Notes: generated by a model not told the origin, from the sequence alone. Shown: positions 1 to 9,625, counted from the stretch's first letter. The stretch: DNA of 64,000 nucleotides from an uncultured Sphingomonadaceae bacterium (GCA_947489315.1 CANLCX010000002.1:1054001-1118000); one strand, 5' to 3'. Numbers and translations: made by a program.

Positions 1-783
1 GCGACCAACGGTTTGACAGCGCCTTATGTTATTCAACCCGGCCAGCGGCTGACGATAACCGGCGGTCGCTATCACTGGGTGAATAGCGGCGAGACGGGAA
101 TAGCCATCGCTCGCGCTTATGGTGTGCCCTGGCGTGAACTCGTCGCGCTGAACGGTTTGGAAGAACCGTTCATATTGCGCGTCAGTCAGAAACTATTGCT
201 GCCAGCAGCAACCCCCGTCGATCCGCAGCAATTGAGTATCGAACAACGCGCGGCCGCCTTTGATCTGGATATTGACGATATCGTGACCGGCAGTCAGCCA
301 GCAATGGCCGATAACGCGGCAAAGCCCGAGCCATCCGATTGGCGCAAGGCGATTACTCCGGCCAAAACACCCGCAGTGATTGCTGCACCGACCGGTTTTG
401 TTGGTCGGTTCAATTGGCCCGTGGACGGAAAACTGCTTTCCCGTTTTGGCAGCAAAGGCGGCGGCAAAGTCAACGATGGGCTGAATATCGCCGTCGCCAA
501 GGGCACGCCCATTCGCGCGGCGGCCGATGGGGTGGTAGCCTATAGCGGCGATGAAATAGGCGTTTTTGGCGGTTTGATCCTGCTGAATCATGGCGAAGGC
601 TGGGTGACGGCCTATGGCCATGCGGACAAACTCAATGTTACGCGTGGACAAAAGATCAAAGCCGGTGATATCATCGGCCTGGCTGGAGACAGCGGCTATG
701 TACAGGAACCGCAATTGCATTTTGAAATTCGTAAAGATCGTAAACCGGTAAACCCTGTTTCTCATCTGCCGAAGCGGACCTGA
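1..783 (+). CDS. LysM/M23 (LytM) domain protein, NlpD-like, 5' partial
   Basis: The reading frame is open to the left edge, so the start lies outside; 260 residues are visible. A LysM-like segment (about residues 20-65, ending in KLLLP) should bind peptidoglycan. A C-terminal M23 domain (about 140-255) ends with the usual LHFEIR and NP motifs. The first metal-binding pair of active M23 enzymes (HxGxD) reads NDGLN here, so both ligands are lost, while the later HFE histidine is kept. Degenerate LytM proteins such as NlpD and EnvC activate cell-wall amidases at the division site rather than cutting peptidoglycan, so I infer an activator. It ends 7 bases before the K+ channel gene. Identity as true NlpD is not proven, because surE lies elsewhere (14.6 kb) and the N-terminus is unseen. 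Confidence 0.85.
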   Translation, partial: ATNGLTAPYVIQPGQRLTITGGRYHWVNSGETGIAIARAYGVPWRELVALNGLEEPFILRVSQKLLLPAATPVDPQQLSIEQRAAAFDLDIDDIVTGSQPAMADNAAKPEPSDWRKAITPAKTPAVIAAPTGFVGRFNWPVDGKLLSRFGSKGGGKVNDGLNIAVAKGTPIRAAADGVVAYSGDEIGVFGGLILLNHGEGWVTAYGHADKLNVTRGQKIKAGDIIGLAGDSGYVQEPQLHFEIRKDRKPVNPVSHLPKRT

Positions 784-790
784 TCACCCT

Positions 791-1852
791 ATGGCTCGGC
801 GCAAATCCCGTAATATTTCCGACTATCTGACGCTGCGGCGGCGATCGAGTCTGCCGATCTGGCTGGATATCGCTTGGCGGGTGCTTTTTGTTCTGGGGTT
901 GATCGGTATGGCTGTCGCCGTGCACTGGTTTGACCGCAATGGCCTACAAGACAGCTATGACGGGGATGTCAGTTTTCTCGATGTGGTTTATTTCACGATG
1001 ATATCGATTACGACGACCGGCTATGGCGATATCGTACCGGTAACAGAGCGCGCGCGCATGTTCGATGCATTGGTTGTGACTCCCATTCGCATCTTCGTTG
1101 TGCTTATCTTTGTCGGCACGGCCTATAATTTTGTATTCAAAAGAACCTGGGATAATTGGCGCATGAAAATCATCCAGAATAATTTGCACGATCATATTGT
1201 GATCGCCGGTTTCGGGACCAGCGGCAGGGAAGCGGTGCAGGAACTAATTGCACGCGGGACAAAGCCCGAAGAGATTGTTGTGGTCGATCCATTTGACGAG
1301 GCTTTGGCACAGGCCGAAAAACTCGGCTGTGCGGTCATCAATGGTGATGCGACCCGGGACGTTACATTGATGAACGTCAAGATATCGCGCGCGCGCTCGA
1401 TGATTGTGTCAGCCGGACGGGATGATACCAGCATATTGATCGTGCTGACCGCCCGTCATCTCGCCTATCATCTGCCGATCAGCGTATCGGTTCGGGCGGC
1501 GGACAATGAAATGCTAGCCCGGCAAGCAGGCGCGACGACAGTGATTAATCCGGTGAGCTTTGCCGGACTGCTACTCGCGGGCAGCTGTGAGGGCGCCAAA
1601 ATATCTGACTATCTCAGCGATCTGGCTTCGGCCACTGGTCGGGTCAAACTGGTGCAGCGTACTGTTGATGAGGATGAAGTTGGGTTGGCGATGAAAGATA
1701 TCGTCAAAGAAGGCCTGGGCGTTCGTATCTATCGCGACAATAATATGTACGGTTTTTGGGAAGATGAAGCCAAGAAGCTCGAGGCTGGTGATATTATCGT
1801 TGAAATCATGCCGGGTAACGGTTCCGAAAAAGATGGTGCAAAACCCGACTGA
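791..1852 (+). CDS. Two-TM potassium channel with RCK/TrkA-N domain
   Basis: The 353-residue protein has an inner-membrane helix at about 28-46, a pore loop with the K+ selectivity filter TTGYGD at 75-80, and a second helix at about 95-115. A cytoplasmic Rossmann-type RCK domain follows, with GFGTSG at 140-145, and a TrkA-C-like region to the end. This is the layout of ligand-gated bacterial K+ channels of the MthK/Kch kind, where nucleotide or ion binding to the RCK domain opens the pore. It starts 7 bases after the M23 gene and may be cotranscribed with it. The ligand cannot be told from sequence. Confidence 0.9.
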   Translation: MARRKSRNISDYLTLRRRSSLPIWLDIAWRVLFVLGLIGMAVAVHWFDRNGLQDSYDGDVSFLDVVYFTMISITTTGYGDIVPVTERARMFDALVVTPIRIFVVLIFVGTAYNFVFKRTWDNWRMKIIQNNLHDHIVIAGFGTSGREAVQELIARGTKPEEIVVVDPFDEALAQAEKLGCAVINGDATRDVTLMNVKISRARSMIVSAGRDDTSILIVLTARHLAYHLPISVSVRAADNEMLARQAGATTVINPVSFAGLLLAGSCEGAKISDYLSDLASATGRVKLVQRTVDEDEVGLAMKDIVKEGLGVRIYRDNNMYGFWEDEAKKLEAGDIIVEIMPGNGSEKDGAKPD

Positions 1853-1926
1853 ACAGGAAATGTTGCACCTGCGAACAAAGTCGCTATAAGGCTCTCTTAA
1901 CAGCCGTTTTCTGTGGGAGAAGTCTG

Positions 1927-2652
1927 ATGACAAACGCCAGCGCGATACCGATGCCGACAGGCCTTCGCCCTCCCAGTAGTCTGGCGCAGTTCAGCGAGCT
2001 GGCGCTGCCGCTCGATTTTGTTCATTTCGGCCTGCAATGGCCAAGGGTTGTAACCGCTCCCAAGGGTGATGGCCGCCCGATCTTTCTGATCCCCGGCTAT
2101 GGCGGCAGCGAATTGTCGATGGGGCCGTTAAAAGCTTTTCTGACACGGCTAGATTATGATGTTTCTGATTGGGGTCTCGGTCGCAATCAAGGCTCTGTAG
2201 ATCGTGATATCGAACGATTTACCACCGTTGCCGAAGCGCAATATAGCGCCAATGATCAGCAGCCACTGACCCTGATTGGTTGGTCGTTGGGCGGGATCAT
2301 TGCTCGTGAAGTGGCTCGTCTGTCTCCTGATCTGGTCCGCGAAGTCATCACTATGGGTACGCCGATTATCGGTGGTCCCAAATATACGACGCCAGGCCAA
2401 CGCTATGCGAAATCCGCACAGATCAATCTCGATCGCTTCGAATTGGAAGTGCATCAGCGCAACAGCATCGGGTTCAGCCAGCCGCTGACCGTGCTCTATT
2501 CCAACCGCGATGGAATCGTCGGACCAGATATCGCCAAGGATATCTATAACCCGCAAGCGCGTAACATACGGGTGGACGGCGGGCATCTGGGTCTTGGCTT
2601 CAATCCCAAAGTATGGCGGATTATTGCTGATACGCTAGCCGGACGAGCTTAA
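1927..2652 (+). CDS. Alpha/beta hydrolase, triacylglycerol-lipase-like
   Basis: The 241-residue protein has an oxyanion-side motif PGYGGSE at about 56-62 and the nucleophile elbow GWSLGG with Ser120, followed by a segment (GTPIIGGPKY) like that after the serine in PGAP1/lipase-type esterases. A late GGHLGLG supplies the probable catalytic histidine. There is no clear signal peptide, so it is probably cytoplasmic. A purine-rich stretch (GGGAGAA) precedes the ATG. The substrate is unknown; lipid or ester hydrolysis is inferred from the fold only. Confidence 0.85.
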   Translation: MTNASAIPMPTGLRPPSSLAQFSELALPLDFVHFGLQWPRVVTAPKGDGRPIFLIPGYGGSELSMGPLKAFLTRLDYDVSDWGLGRNQGSVDRDIERFTTVAEAQYSANDQQPLTLIGWSLGGIIAREVARLSPDLVREVITMGTPIIGGPKYTTPGQRYAKSAQINLDRFELEVHQRNSIGFSQPLTVLYSNRDGIVGPDIAKDIYNPQARNIRVDGGHLGLGFNPKVWRIIADTLAGRA

Positions 2653-2711
2653 CCCACCACATCTTGTAAACGAACGGCATTAGGCATATCCTCCTCAAAA
2701 GGAGAGAGATT

Positions 2712-3608
2712 ATGGCCTTGTTGCAACGACTGTCCGCCGCCAGTGACGCGGAAAAACTGGCGCAGGTGCTGCGCGACGATGGTGCGGCGATAGTCGAAGA
2801 CATGCTCGACGCGGCTGCCCTGAAACAGCTGAAATCGGAAATTATGCCTTATGTCGAAGCAACCGAACTCGGGCGAGATGATTTTACCGGGCGCAAGACC
2901 ACGCGGACGGGCGCCCTAGTGGCGCGGTCACAGGCCTGCCGCGATCTCGTTATGGATGAATTGATATTGGGCGGTGCCAATGCCTTTTTGAAACCCTTTT
3001 GCGAACGGGTGCAGCTCCATCTCACGCAGTTGATCCGTATCCGGCCGGGACAAGTGAAGCAGCCGCTCCATCGCGATCGACTAGCCTGGGGCGGGTTTTT
3101 GCAGGACAGTATCGAACCACAGTTTAACACGATCTGGGCGGTAACCGATTTCACACAGGAAAATGGCGCGACGCAGGTCGTTCCGGGTTCGAACCATTGG
3201 GAAGCGGGACGGGACGCTAAGCCCGATGAGGTTCAATATGCCGAGATGAAAGCCGGTTCCGTGCTGATCTATTCCGGATCGGTCATTCACGGTGGCGGGG
3301 CCAATGTTGCCGATCATGACCGGATGGGCCTTAATATCACCTATGCGCTGGGCTGGTTGCGGCAAGAGGAGAATCAATATCTTTCCTGTCCGCCGCATAT
3401 TGCCAAGGAATTTGATCCTGCTCTGCGGGATTTGCTCGGCTATTGCATGGGCAGCTATGCACTAGGCTATTATACGCCGCCAACCGGGCCCGGTGAAGGT
3501 CCCGAAGTCGTGCCACCGGAGTTTCTCTTCTCCGGCAAAGTGACCGACTGGAGCGATGGTGACGATCTTTACGAAAGTGTCAGTCGGCGCTCCAGTGAAA
3601 CGGTCTAA
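2712..3608 (+). CDS. Phytanoyl-CoA dioxygenase family protein
   Basis: The 298-residue protein belongs to the PhyH family of Fe(II)/2-oxoglutarate oxygenases. The metal-binding facial triad is visible as H120 and D122 (LHRDRLAW) and a distal H193 (VIHGGG), and R204 is a candidate for holding 2-oxoglutarate. It has a strong ribosome site (AAAGGAGAGAG) just before the ATG. Family members hydroxylate phytanoyl-CoA, ectoine or many small metabolites. No pathway neighbours narrow the substrate here. Confidence 0.9.
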   Translation: MALLQRLSAASDAEKLAQVLRDDGAAIVEDMLDAAALKQLKSEIMPYVEATELGRDDFTGRKTTRTGALVARSQACRDLVMDELILGGANAFLKPFCERVQLHLTQLIRIRPGQVKQPLHRDRLAWGGFLQDSIEPQFNTIWAVTDFTQENGATQVVPGSNHWEAGRDAKPDEVQYAEMKAGSVLIYSGSVIHGGGANVADHDRMGLNITYALGWLRQEENQYLSCPPHIAKEFDPALRDLLGYCMGSYALGYYTPPTGPGEGPEVVPPEFLFSGKVTDWSDGDDLYESVSRRSSETV

Positions 3609-3612
3609 GCGG

Positions 3613-4020
3613 TTAACCGAGCCAGGCGTGAACCGCCCCCATGGCCGCATAAAATAGCAGCCAATATCCGGCATCGATAAAGAACAAGGCTTTGCCTTTC
3701 TGCGAGAAGAGATAGTTGGTGCCGATAGCGGGAATGATAAAGCCGAGTGCAATCCCCGTCGACATCATCATCTTGATAGCAAATGGCGGCTGGCCGAGCC
3801 GGAAAAACATATGCGCCAGCATAGCCGAGGCGACGAGGCTGAAAGCGAACGCGCCGCCATAGATCAGGCCCATATTGCCCCCCTGAATCTCTTCTTCGGT
3901 CAAGCCAACCGCGCCCATCCATTTCTTGCCCATGATCGGCCCGTACCAGATACCGCCGACCAGAAAGCCGCATGCTGCCGCCAATATGATGGCGAGCCAG
4001 TTTACCTCTAATAAATTCAT
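3613..4020 (-). CDS. DUF1761 membrane protein
   Basis: This is a 135-residue integral membrane protein with four hydrophobic helices and the typical DUF1761 opening, a helix followed by GxWYGPIMGKKWM at about residues 23-36. The ribosome site GGGAGGG lies 5-6 bases before the ATG. It converges with the PhyH gene, the stop codons being 4 bases apart. Its biochemical function is unknown. Confidence 0.85.
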   Translation of the reverse strand: MNLLEVNWLAIILAAACGFLVGGIWYGPIMGKKWMGAVGLTEEEIQGGNMGLIYGGAFAFSLVASAMLAHMFFRLGQPPFAIKMMMSTGIALGFIIPAIGTNYLFSQKGKALFFIDAGYWLLFYAAMGAVHAWLG

Positions 4021-4060
4021 GATTTCCCTCCCAGAAAATTGCTAGTTACATCCATATACA

Positions 4061-4561
4061 TCAATTCCAGTGGAGTTGGAAAGTTTCCCCGATTTCGGCG
4101 GCCATCCATTGCTTTGCAAAAGCGCTGATCGAAGAGCGGATGGTGTTTATCTTGTCGTCAGAAAGCGCTGGCGGATCTATGTGAGACGACTGGCAGGCAG
4201 CGCTAAAAACATCTCGTAACGTTTGATTATCGCCCGGACCGCTCCACATGTCCGCTTCAAAACATTCCACTAGCCGCTCGGCCTGCAGTAGCTCGACTAT
4301 GTGGGCCTCGGGCGTGGCAGCGCGGACGGAACTGGCATGGCCAGCCTGTTTGACGATATGCTGGATTTCCTCTGGATGGGTTCCACCAGCGACATGACCC
4401 CAGAAACCCCGGCCCATCGCCAGTTCCTGTTCGACATAATAGTGGACGGCATCGTGCGGAATGATCCCCTTTTTGGGGAAGGTGGTTTGCTCAATCGAGC
4501 CATCCTGCCGCTCGATCTTTATCCAGTCGCGATCCGATCCCTTGGAGATGCTGATGATCAT
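4061..4561 (-). CDS. Hypothetical protein (166 aa), divergent from rimO
   Basis: I do not recognise the family. The frame stays open further upstream, but that part is antisense to rimO, so I start at the ATG whose complement is at 4559-4561 (protein begins [13 protein letters not shown]). It would be a soluble acidic protein with no signal peptide or membrane helix, with a segment [15 protein letters not shown] near residue 55. The start gives a 66-base divergent gap to rimO. It reads like real protein (balanced composition, sensible start), but function is unknown. Confidence 0.6.
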   Translation of the reverse strand: MIISISKGSDRDWIKIERQDGSIEQTTFPKKGIIPHDAVHYYVEQELAMGRGFWGHVAGGTHPEEIQHIVKQAGHASSVRAATPEAHIVELLQAERLVECFEADMWSGPGDNQTLRDVFSAACQSSHIDPPALSDDKINTIRSSISAFAKQWMAAEIGETFQLHWN

Positions 4562-4627
4562 ATCCCTGAAATAGCGGCGGACATTATCGATGACAAGCGG
4601 GCACAATGCGACTATGCGGCGTGGAAT

Positions 4628-5995
4628 ATGGCAACAGCAATACCTTCTCCGCCCAAAGTCGGCATGGTGTCCCTTGGATGTCCCAAGGCACTCGTCGATA
4701 GTGAACGCATTTTGACGCAGTTGCGCTCTGACGGTTATCAAATGTCGCCGGACTATGCCGGTGCGGATGTCGTTCTGGTGAATACCTGCGGTTTTCTCGA
4801 TAGCGCGAAGGAAGAGTCGCTCGAAGCCATTGGCGAGGCGATGGCCGAAAATGGCCGGGTTATCGTCACAGGCTGCATGGGCAACGAAGCCGACACAATC
4901 ATGGAACGCTTCCCCGATGTCCTTGCCGTTACCGGCGCGCATCAATATGAGGATGTGGTCACCGCAGTCCACGCCGCGGCGCCAGCAGCACGCGGAGCCT
5001 TTGTTGATCTGGTGCCGGACGCAGGTTTGAAACTCACGCCACGCCATTATAGCTATTTGAAGATTTCCGAAGGCTGCAACCATCGCTGTTCCTTCTGCAT
5101 CATCCCAAGCCTACGCGGCGATCTCGTATCGCGGCGGCCCGATGCGATTTTGCGCGAAGCGGAAAAGCTCGTCGCCAATGGCACCAAAGAACTGCTGGTC
5201 ATCAGCCAGGACACCTCAGCTTATGGCGTGGATATCAAGCATGAACCGCGCATCTGGAATGGCCCGATCGGACAGGGCCGCGAAGTTCGCGCGCATATGA
5301 CTGATCTGGCCGTGGCCCTTGGCGAACTGGGTGTTTGGACACGCCTGCATTATGTTTATCCCTATCCGCATGTCGACAAGGTCATCCCGCTGATGGCCGA
5401 GGGCAAGATCACGCCATATCTCGACATCCCGTTCCAGCATGCCGCGCCCAATGTTCTCAAACGCATGAAGCGGCCGGCCAATGAAGCCAAAGTGCTGCAG
5501 CGTGTGAAAAGCTGGCGCGACATTTGTCCCGACCTCACCATCCGTTCGACCTTCGTGGTCGGTTTTCCGGGAGAGACGGAAGAGGATTTCCAATATCTGC
5601 TCGACTGGCTCGAAGAAGCCCAGCTCGACCGCGTCGGCGGTTTCCGCTTTGAACCGGTGGAAGGCGCCGCGGCCAACGCTCTCGACGGGGCAGTGCCGGA
5701 AGAGGTCAAGGAAGAACGCTATCAGCGCCTGATGGAAAAAACCGCTGCGATCAGCGCCGCAAGATTGCAAGCCAAAGTCGGCCGCACGCTGCCCGTCATC
5801 ATTGACGAAATCGGCGAGCCTGATGAAGATGGCGACATCGGCGCAACCGCACGGTCACAGGCAGATGCACCGGAAATTGACGGCAATGTGTTCCTGCGCA
5901 ATGTGAGCGGTGATGTCGCAGTTGGCGATATTATCGATGCTGAAATTGAAGAGGCCGACGCGCATGATCTGTTCGGGGCGCCAGCCAACGCCTAA
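4628..5995 (+). CDS. rimO: Ribosomal protein S12 methylthiotransferase RimO
   Basis: The 455-residue radical-SAM enzyme adds a methylthio group to the conserved aspartate of ribosomal protein S12. The N-terminal UPF0004 domain carries its cluster cysteines at C18, C54 and C83. The radical-SAM cluster motif CNHRCSFC has C150, C154 and C157, and a TRAM-like domain closes the protein. I place the start at the ATG at 4628 ([12 protein letters not shown]); the frame is open upstream, but that part is antisense to the divergent gene and does not resemble RimO. Length and motifs match the family. Confidence 0.95.
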   Translation: MATAIPSPPKVGMVSLGCPKALVDSERILTQLRSDGYQMSPDYAGADVVLVNTCGFLDSAKEESLEAIGEAMAENGRVIVTGCMGNEADTIMERFPDVLAVTGAHQYEDVVTAVHAAAPAARGAFVDLVPDAGLKLTPRHYSYLKISEGCNHRCSFCIIPSLRGDLVSRRPDAILREAEKLVANGTKELLVISQDTSAYGVDIKHEPRIWNGPIGQGREVRAHMTDLAVALGELGVWTRLHYVYPYPHVDKVIPLMAEGKITPYLDIPFQHAAPNVLKRMKRPANEAKVLQRVKSWRDICPDLTIRSTFVVGFPGETEEDFQYLLDWLEEAQLDRVGGFRFEPVEGAAANALDGAVPEEVKEERYQRLMEKTAAISAARLQAKVGRTLPVIIDEIGEPDEDGDIGATARSQADAPEIDGNVFLRNVSGDVAVGDIIDAEIEEADAHDLFGAPANA

Positions 5996-5997
5996 GC

Positions 5998-6648
5998 TTA
6001 GTGTCGATTTGGCAGCGGCGGCCTCGTGTCCCGGAAACTAGGCTGGCTTGACAACTGATGCCACCAGCGCACGAGCGCGTCGTGGCGCCTAAGCTCCTTC
6101 TCGCCTTCGTCTGCTTGGACGAAATATCCAACCATTGGTGCGAGATGGCAATCAGCCAATGTGATCTGTTGACTATCCAGAGCTAGACCCTCTCCGGCAA
6201 TCTTGTTCAGCGCGATCAATACGACCTGAGAGTCCTGCATAGCTTTGGCGATCGCAGCTTCGTCGGGCGTTTGACCATATAAAGGTGCGAAAACCCGCTG
6301 CGAAGCAACCTCGCGAACCATCGGCCAATAGCCATAATTATCAACGATCGAAATTACTTGTGCCATCCGCGCTGCCTTTTTGGTGTCTGCAGGAACCAGA
6401 GAAAGCCCGTCAAAAGCGGCGTCAATATAGCGTGTAATGGCAGCCGTTTCATGGATCCAAAAATCTCCATGCTCCAATAATGGTACCCGTCCAAAGGGAT
6501 GCATCGCGAGATAGCTGTCCGGCAATGGATCGGTGAAGGGATCAACTTCAACGCAGGTATAGGCGACACCCTTATGTTGAAGCGTCATTCGGACAATCTG
6601 GTTGTAAACGCTGAATCGATAGCCGTGAACGATGACCGAATTCGTCAT
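5998..6648 (-). CDS. Glutathione S-transferase family protein
   Basis: This 216-residue protein has a thioredoxin-like N-terminal half containing the cis-proline and glutathione-binding pattern GRVPLLEH...IHETAAITRYID (about residues 53-76), and an all-helical C-terminal half. GSTs conjugate or reduce electrophilic compounds with glutathione in the cytosol. The ATG is the complement of 6646-6648. It converges with rimO, leaving only two bases between the stop codons. Substrate is not predictable. Confidence 0.9.
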   Translation of the reverse strand: MTNSVIVHGYRFSVYNQIVRMTLQHKGVAYTCVEVDPFTDPLPDSYLAMHPFGRVPLLEHGDFWIHETAAITRYIDAAFDGLSLVPADTKKAARMAQVISIVDNYGYWPMVREVASQRVFAPLYGQTPDEAAIAKAMQDSQVVLIALNKIAGEGLALDSQQITLADCHLAPMVGYFVQADEGEKELRRHDALVRWWHQLSSQPSFRDTRPPLPNRH

Positions 6649-6714
6649 AGGGAGCCCTCATTTGACTTTGGGTTCGACCATATGGTGATATTACAAGCTA
6701 GCCAATATTGCACT

Positions 6715-6750
6715 AAAAACAAAAAAACCCGCTGGATCGGCACCAGCGGG
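6715..6750 (-). terminator. Intrinsic terminator after the PEP-CTERM gene
   Basis: On the minus strand an 8-bp perfect stem CCCGCTGG/CCAGCGGG (6728-6735 with 6743-6750, 7-base loop) runs into seven T residues. It lies about 30 bases beyond the stop codon of the PEP-CTERM gene and would end its transcript before the GST gene. Confidence 0.85.
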
Positions 6751-6780
6751 GTCTTTCGAATTGATTATGTCAAATACGGC

Positions 6781-7365
6781 TTAAGCGTAGCTGACTTTCA
6801 CATTGGCTTTGCGCTGACGACGCATTGCCCCGCCAATGGCACCAAAGCCAAAGATCATGAAGGCCCATGTTGCTGGCTCAGGAACCGCACCCATATTTGC
6901 TCTTCTGACAAATAGCTGGTCAGCAAAGCTCTGTGCACCGGGAGTGCCGGCCCATGGTTCAAAGCGCTGGCCATTGCCGTCCTGCCAGTCGCAATGCCGG
7001 AATGTGGCACTGAAATAGGGTGTTGCACAAGCGGCGGCACCTGTTAAGTTGGCATTTGTAGCCTGGAATCTCGCACCGCTGATCGGGTCAACACCACCTA
7101 GAGCCACATTGGCACCGTCAAAAATAAAGTCGGTTGCATCGGGAGCTGCCATTAGCTCATCGAGCGTTGGCAGACGCCAGCCAAACTGACTTTGGAAATC
7201 GAGGGCGGTTGGTTCACCAGCAAATGGCAAAGGACGACCCCATGCCCAGTCCAGACTGCCTTGTGTGATATAAGCATTGTCAGGAATATCCGTATCGACA
7301 AATGCCGCATTGGCTGTTCCACTGACCAGCAGTGTCGCCGCCGTGGCGAGTAATAGCTTTTTCAT
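6781..7365 (-). CDS. PEP-CTERM sorting domain protein
   Basis: The 194-residue exported protein has a signal peptide (MKKLLLATAATLLVSGTANA) and a C-terminal sorting tail: VPEPATWAFMI, a glycine-rich hydrophobic helix and the basic end RRQRK. This is the PEPxxW variant common in alphaproteobacteria, handled by an exosortase that is not in this window. The middle contains WRLPTLDEL, a motif seen in DUF1566-type domains, and four cysteines. The protein is probably anchored or released at the cell envelope with exopolysaccharide. It stands alone, between a terminator and a 170-base upstream gap. Confidence 0.85.
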   Translation of the reverse strand: MKKLLLATAATLLVSGTANAAFVDTDIPDNAYITQGSLDWAWGRPLPFAGEPTALDFQSQFGWRLPTLDELMAAPDATDFIFDGANVALGGVDPISGARFQATNANLTGAAACATPYFSATFRHCDWQDGNGQRFEPWAGTPGAQSFADQLFVRRANMGAVPEPATWAFMIFGFGAIGGAMRRQRKANVKVSYA

Positions 7366-7536
7366 TTTAGCCCCATGTTCTTCTGTGAGGCAAAAGCAAT
7401 GCCCCGGATTTTGCGAACCCTAACAAAGCGTTAACATGATTCACAGGTTTGAGCAATCTGTAACCTAGGGGCAGTGTCTATGTGCCAAATTGGGACATAA
7501 TTCATTGCAGCACATGATGAACCGCAAGGTCTTCCC

Positions 7537-8052
7537 TTACATGCCCATATAATCTTTCTTACCCACCGCCACGCCCTGCATCCGCAGCAGGTTGTAAGCC
7601 GTCGTGACATGGAAAGACAGGTTGGGGAGGAAGAAGCTCAGGACATAGCTTTGGCCATCAATATCCATAGTCTGGCCGGGGCCGATGGGCATGGAGATTT
7701 GCAGGCCTGCATTGCCATCAATGACCGCATCATCGGCCGCGGCAACGGTTTTGCCGCATTCTGCGACGCGCGCGATCAGGGCGTCGAACGTATCGCCTTC
7801 CATCGGCAAGTTTGGCAAATCGTCGGTTGCGACGCCAGACATTCTTGCGGCACCGCGCACGGCAAATTCGGTGATCATCTGCACTTGCCATTTCATCTCA
7901 TGCATGTCGGGGAACAGGCGGTTGCTCATAAAGGCTTCGTCGGGTGTTTCGGTTGCCTCGGCATGGGCCTTGGCTTTTTCCAAGATATTGGTCAGTCCGC
8001 GAAAGGCCTGATCGGTGGAGGATTTGAAGATATGGGAAAGCGCTACGGTCAT
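7537..8052 (-). CDS. DUF1993 family protein
   Basis: The 171-residue protein matches DUF1993, a DinB-like four-helix family: an opening helix ending in QAFRGLTNILEKA, the MHEMKWQVQMI segment, and a C-terminal FHVTTAYNLLRMQGVAVGKKD. Family function is not established. It is followed downstream by nothing closer than the PEP-CTERM gene and lies 39 bases downstream of the MAPEG gene, with which it may share a transcript. Confidence 0.85.
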   Translation of the reverse strand: MTVALSHIFKSSTDQAFRGLTNILEKAKAHAEATETPDEAFMSNRLFPDMHEMKWQVQMITEFAVRGAARMSGVATDDLPNLPMEGDTFDALIARVAECGKTVAAADDAVIDGNAGLQISMPIGPGQTMDIDGQSYVLSFFLPNLSFHVTTAYNLLRMQGVAVGKKDYMGM

Positions 8053-8091
8053 TATAAATCCTTGATGGTTATGATGTTGGTTGGGGGCGTA

Positions 8092-8508
8092 TCACATTAA
8101 GTTGAATAGAAGAAATCCGCCCAGCGCTAGAAATGACCCCAACGTGCCAAGGGCGCCCAGCGCGCGTCCGGCGACAAATATTTTGCCACTTTCTGCGCCA
8201 TGGGAGCCTGCTTCCGTGGACATCGCAATCGCATGGGACAGGCGTGCAATAACAAAAACGATGGCGATGATCAGGATGGTCTGATGGGGCACAACCGTCA
8301 TCTCCGCGATCGCCAAGACTGCGAGAAAAATCCCGGCATTTTCTGCCAGATTGCCATGCCGCCGGACTTTGCGTTCCATCACCGGGTCATCACCTAATCC
8401 CAGATTAATACCGGACTTGGCCCGGTGCAGGCCGGTGAGTACCATTAATATGGCCTGCATAATGATCAGTAGTGCGCCGGCATAAGCGGAAATAATCGGT
8501 GCGGTCAT
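8092..8508 (-). CDS. MAPEG family membrane protein
   Basis: This is a 138-residue membrane protein with four helices and the MAPEG signature around MERKVRRHGNLAENAG (about residues 44-59). Eukaryotic relatives are microsomal glutathione transferases; bacterial ones are mostly uncharacterised. I place the start at the ATG complementary to 8506-8508, preceded by GGAG at good spacing, rather than at an open frame 16 codons upstream. It is probably transcribed together with the DUF1993 gene. Confidence 0.85.
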   Translation of the reverse strand: MTAPIISAYAGALLIIMQAILMVLTGLHRAKSGINLGLGDDPVMERKVRRHGNLAENAGIFLAVLAIAEMTVVPHQTILIIAIVFVIARLSHAIAMSTEAGSHGAESGKIFVAGRALGALGTLGSFLALGGFLLFNLM

Positions 8509-8728
8509 ATTCGGTTCTCCTGTTGCGTGTGTGTCTGTGCGGGTGTTAGCAAGCATCTGTCGTCTTTTGCGCGACTATGATCATTTGCTACCGGCTAAAA
8601 AAACCAAAGTCCAAATAAGTAAATGCACATTGCTGGTGCAAAAATGAGCCATGCAATTGTAATGACTTTACGGTAACGCTGATCGGCGAGAATATATAAA
8701 TCGAAAGTGCAGAGAGACAGGTCGGGAT

Positions 8729-9625
8729 ATGGACTGGGAAGACATCAAGACATTTCGCGAAGTGATGAATGGCGGAACCGTGCGCGCGGCCGCGAAAATG
8801 CTAGGCGTTCACCACAGCACAGTCAGTCGGCGGATTGAACATCTGGAAAAATCACTGGATGTGATGCTGTTTGAACGCCGGCCTGAGGGATATTTTCCAA
8901 CTTCGGCTGGTGAAGATCTGGCTCGCGCTGCGGGCGTGTTTGCCGACGATCTGGTCGCGGTGGAGCGCCATATTGCCGGACGCGACAATGATCTGACTGG
9001 TACGATCCGGGTGACCATGGCGGAGCCCTTTGCGACGTCAATGTTTGCCTCTCGGCTTCCCGAATTTTGTGATGCCTATCCGGGCCTCGAACTGGAAATA
9101 TTGACCAGCTATGACTTGCTTGACGTGGCGCGTCGAGAAGCCGATGTCGCCATTCGTATGGACAATAATCCGCCGGATACGCTCGTCGGCAAAAGGCTGT
9201 TTGCCTATACCACATCCATCTATGCCCATCCCGATTACCTGGCCCGCCATGATATTTTTAACCAGCCTGAGCAAGCCCGTTGGCTCGGCTGGACTGACCG
9301 CGAAAGCCGGTTCCCTGACTGGACTCAAGATACCGAATTTGCGCGTGTTCCGGTCTGGGGCAATTTCGCCAGTATCTCTTTGCAGATTGAAATGGCGCGG
9401 GCAGCAATGGGTTTGGTCATGATCCCCTGTCTGGCCGGGGACAACACGCCTGATTTGGTTCGTGCCACTCGGCGTGATCCAACCCCGTCCCGTGATATCT
9501 GGATACTCACCCATGACGACCTGCGCCGGACTGCAAGGGTCCGGGCCTTTATGGATTTTGCCGAAACAATATTGCGAGACAATAGGGCGGCATTGATGGG
9601 ACAGTTACCGAATAAGGTAAATTGA
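8729..9625 (+). CDS. LysR family transcriptional regulator
   Basis: The 298-residue protein has a winged helix-turn-helix at residues 1-60 (GTVRAAAKMLGVHHSTVSRR, then LFERRPEGYFPTSAGE) and a periplasmic-binding-protein-like effector domain after about residue 90. LysR regulators usually control a divergent neighbour, which here would be the MAPEG-DUF1993 pair, 220 bases away across an A/T-rich gap. That link is inference. The inducer is unknown. Confidence 0.9.
   Translation: MDWEDIKTFREVMNGGTVRAAAKMLGVHHSTVSRRIEHLEKSLDVMLFERRPEGYFPTSAGEDLARAAGVFADDLVAVERHIAGRDNDLTGTIRVTMAEPFATSMFASRLPEFCDAYPGLELEILTSYDLLDVARREADVAIRMDNNPPDTLVGKRLFAYTTSIYAHPDYLARHDIFNQPEQARWLGWTDRESRFPDWTQDTEFARVPVWGNFASISLQIEMARAAMGLVMIPCLAGDNTPDLVRATRRDPTPSRDIWILTHDDLRRTARVRAFMDFAETILRDNRAALMGQLPNKVN

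Noticed and set aside
4562-5083. Upstream extension of the minus-strand hypothetical gene at 4061-4561.
   Set aside because: It lies opposite conserved rimO sequence, and its residues look like a shadow of rimO codons.
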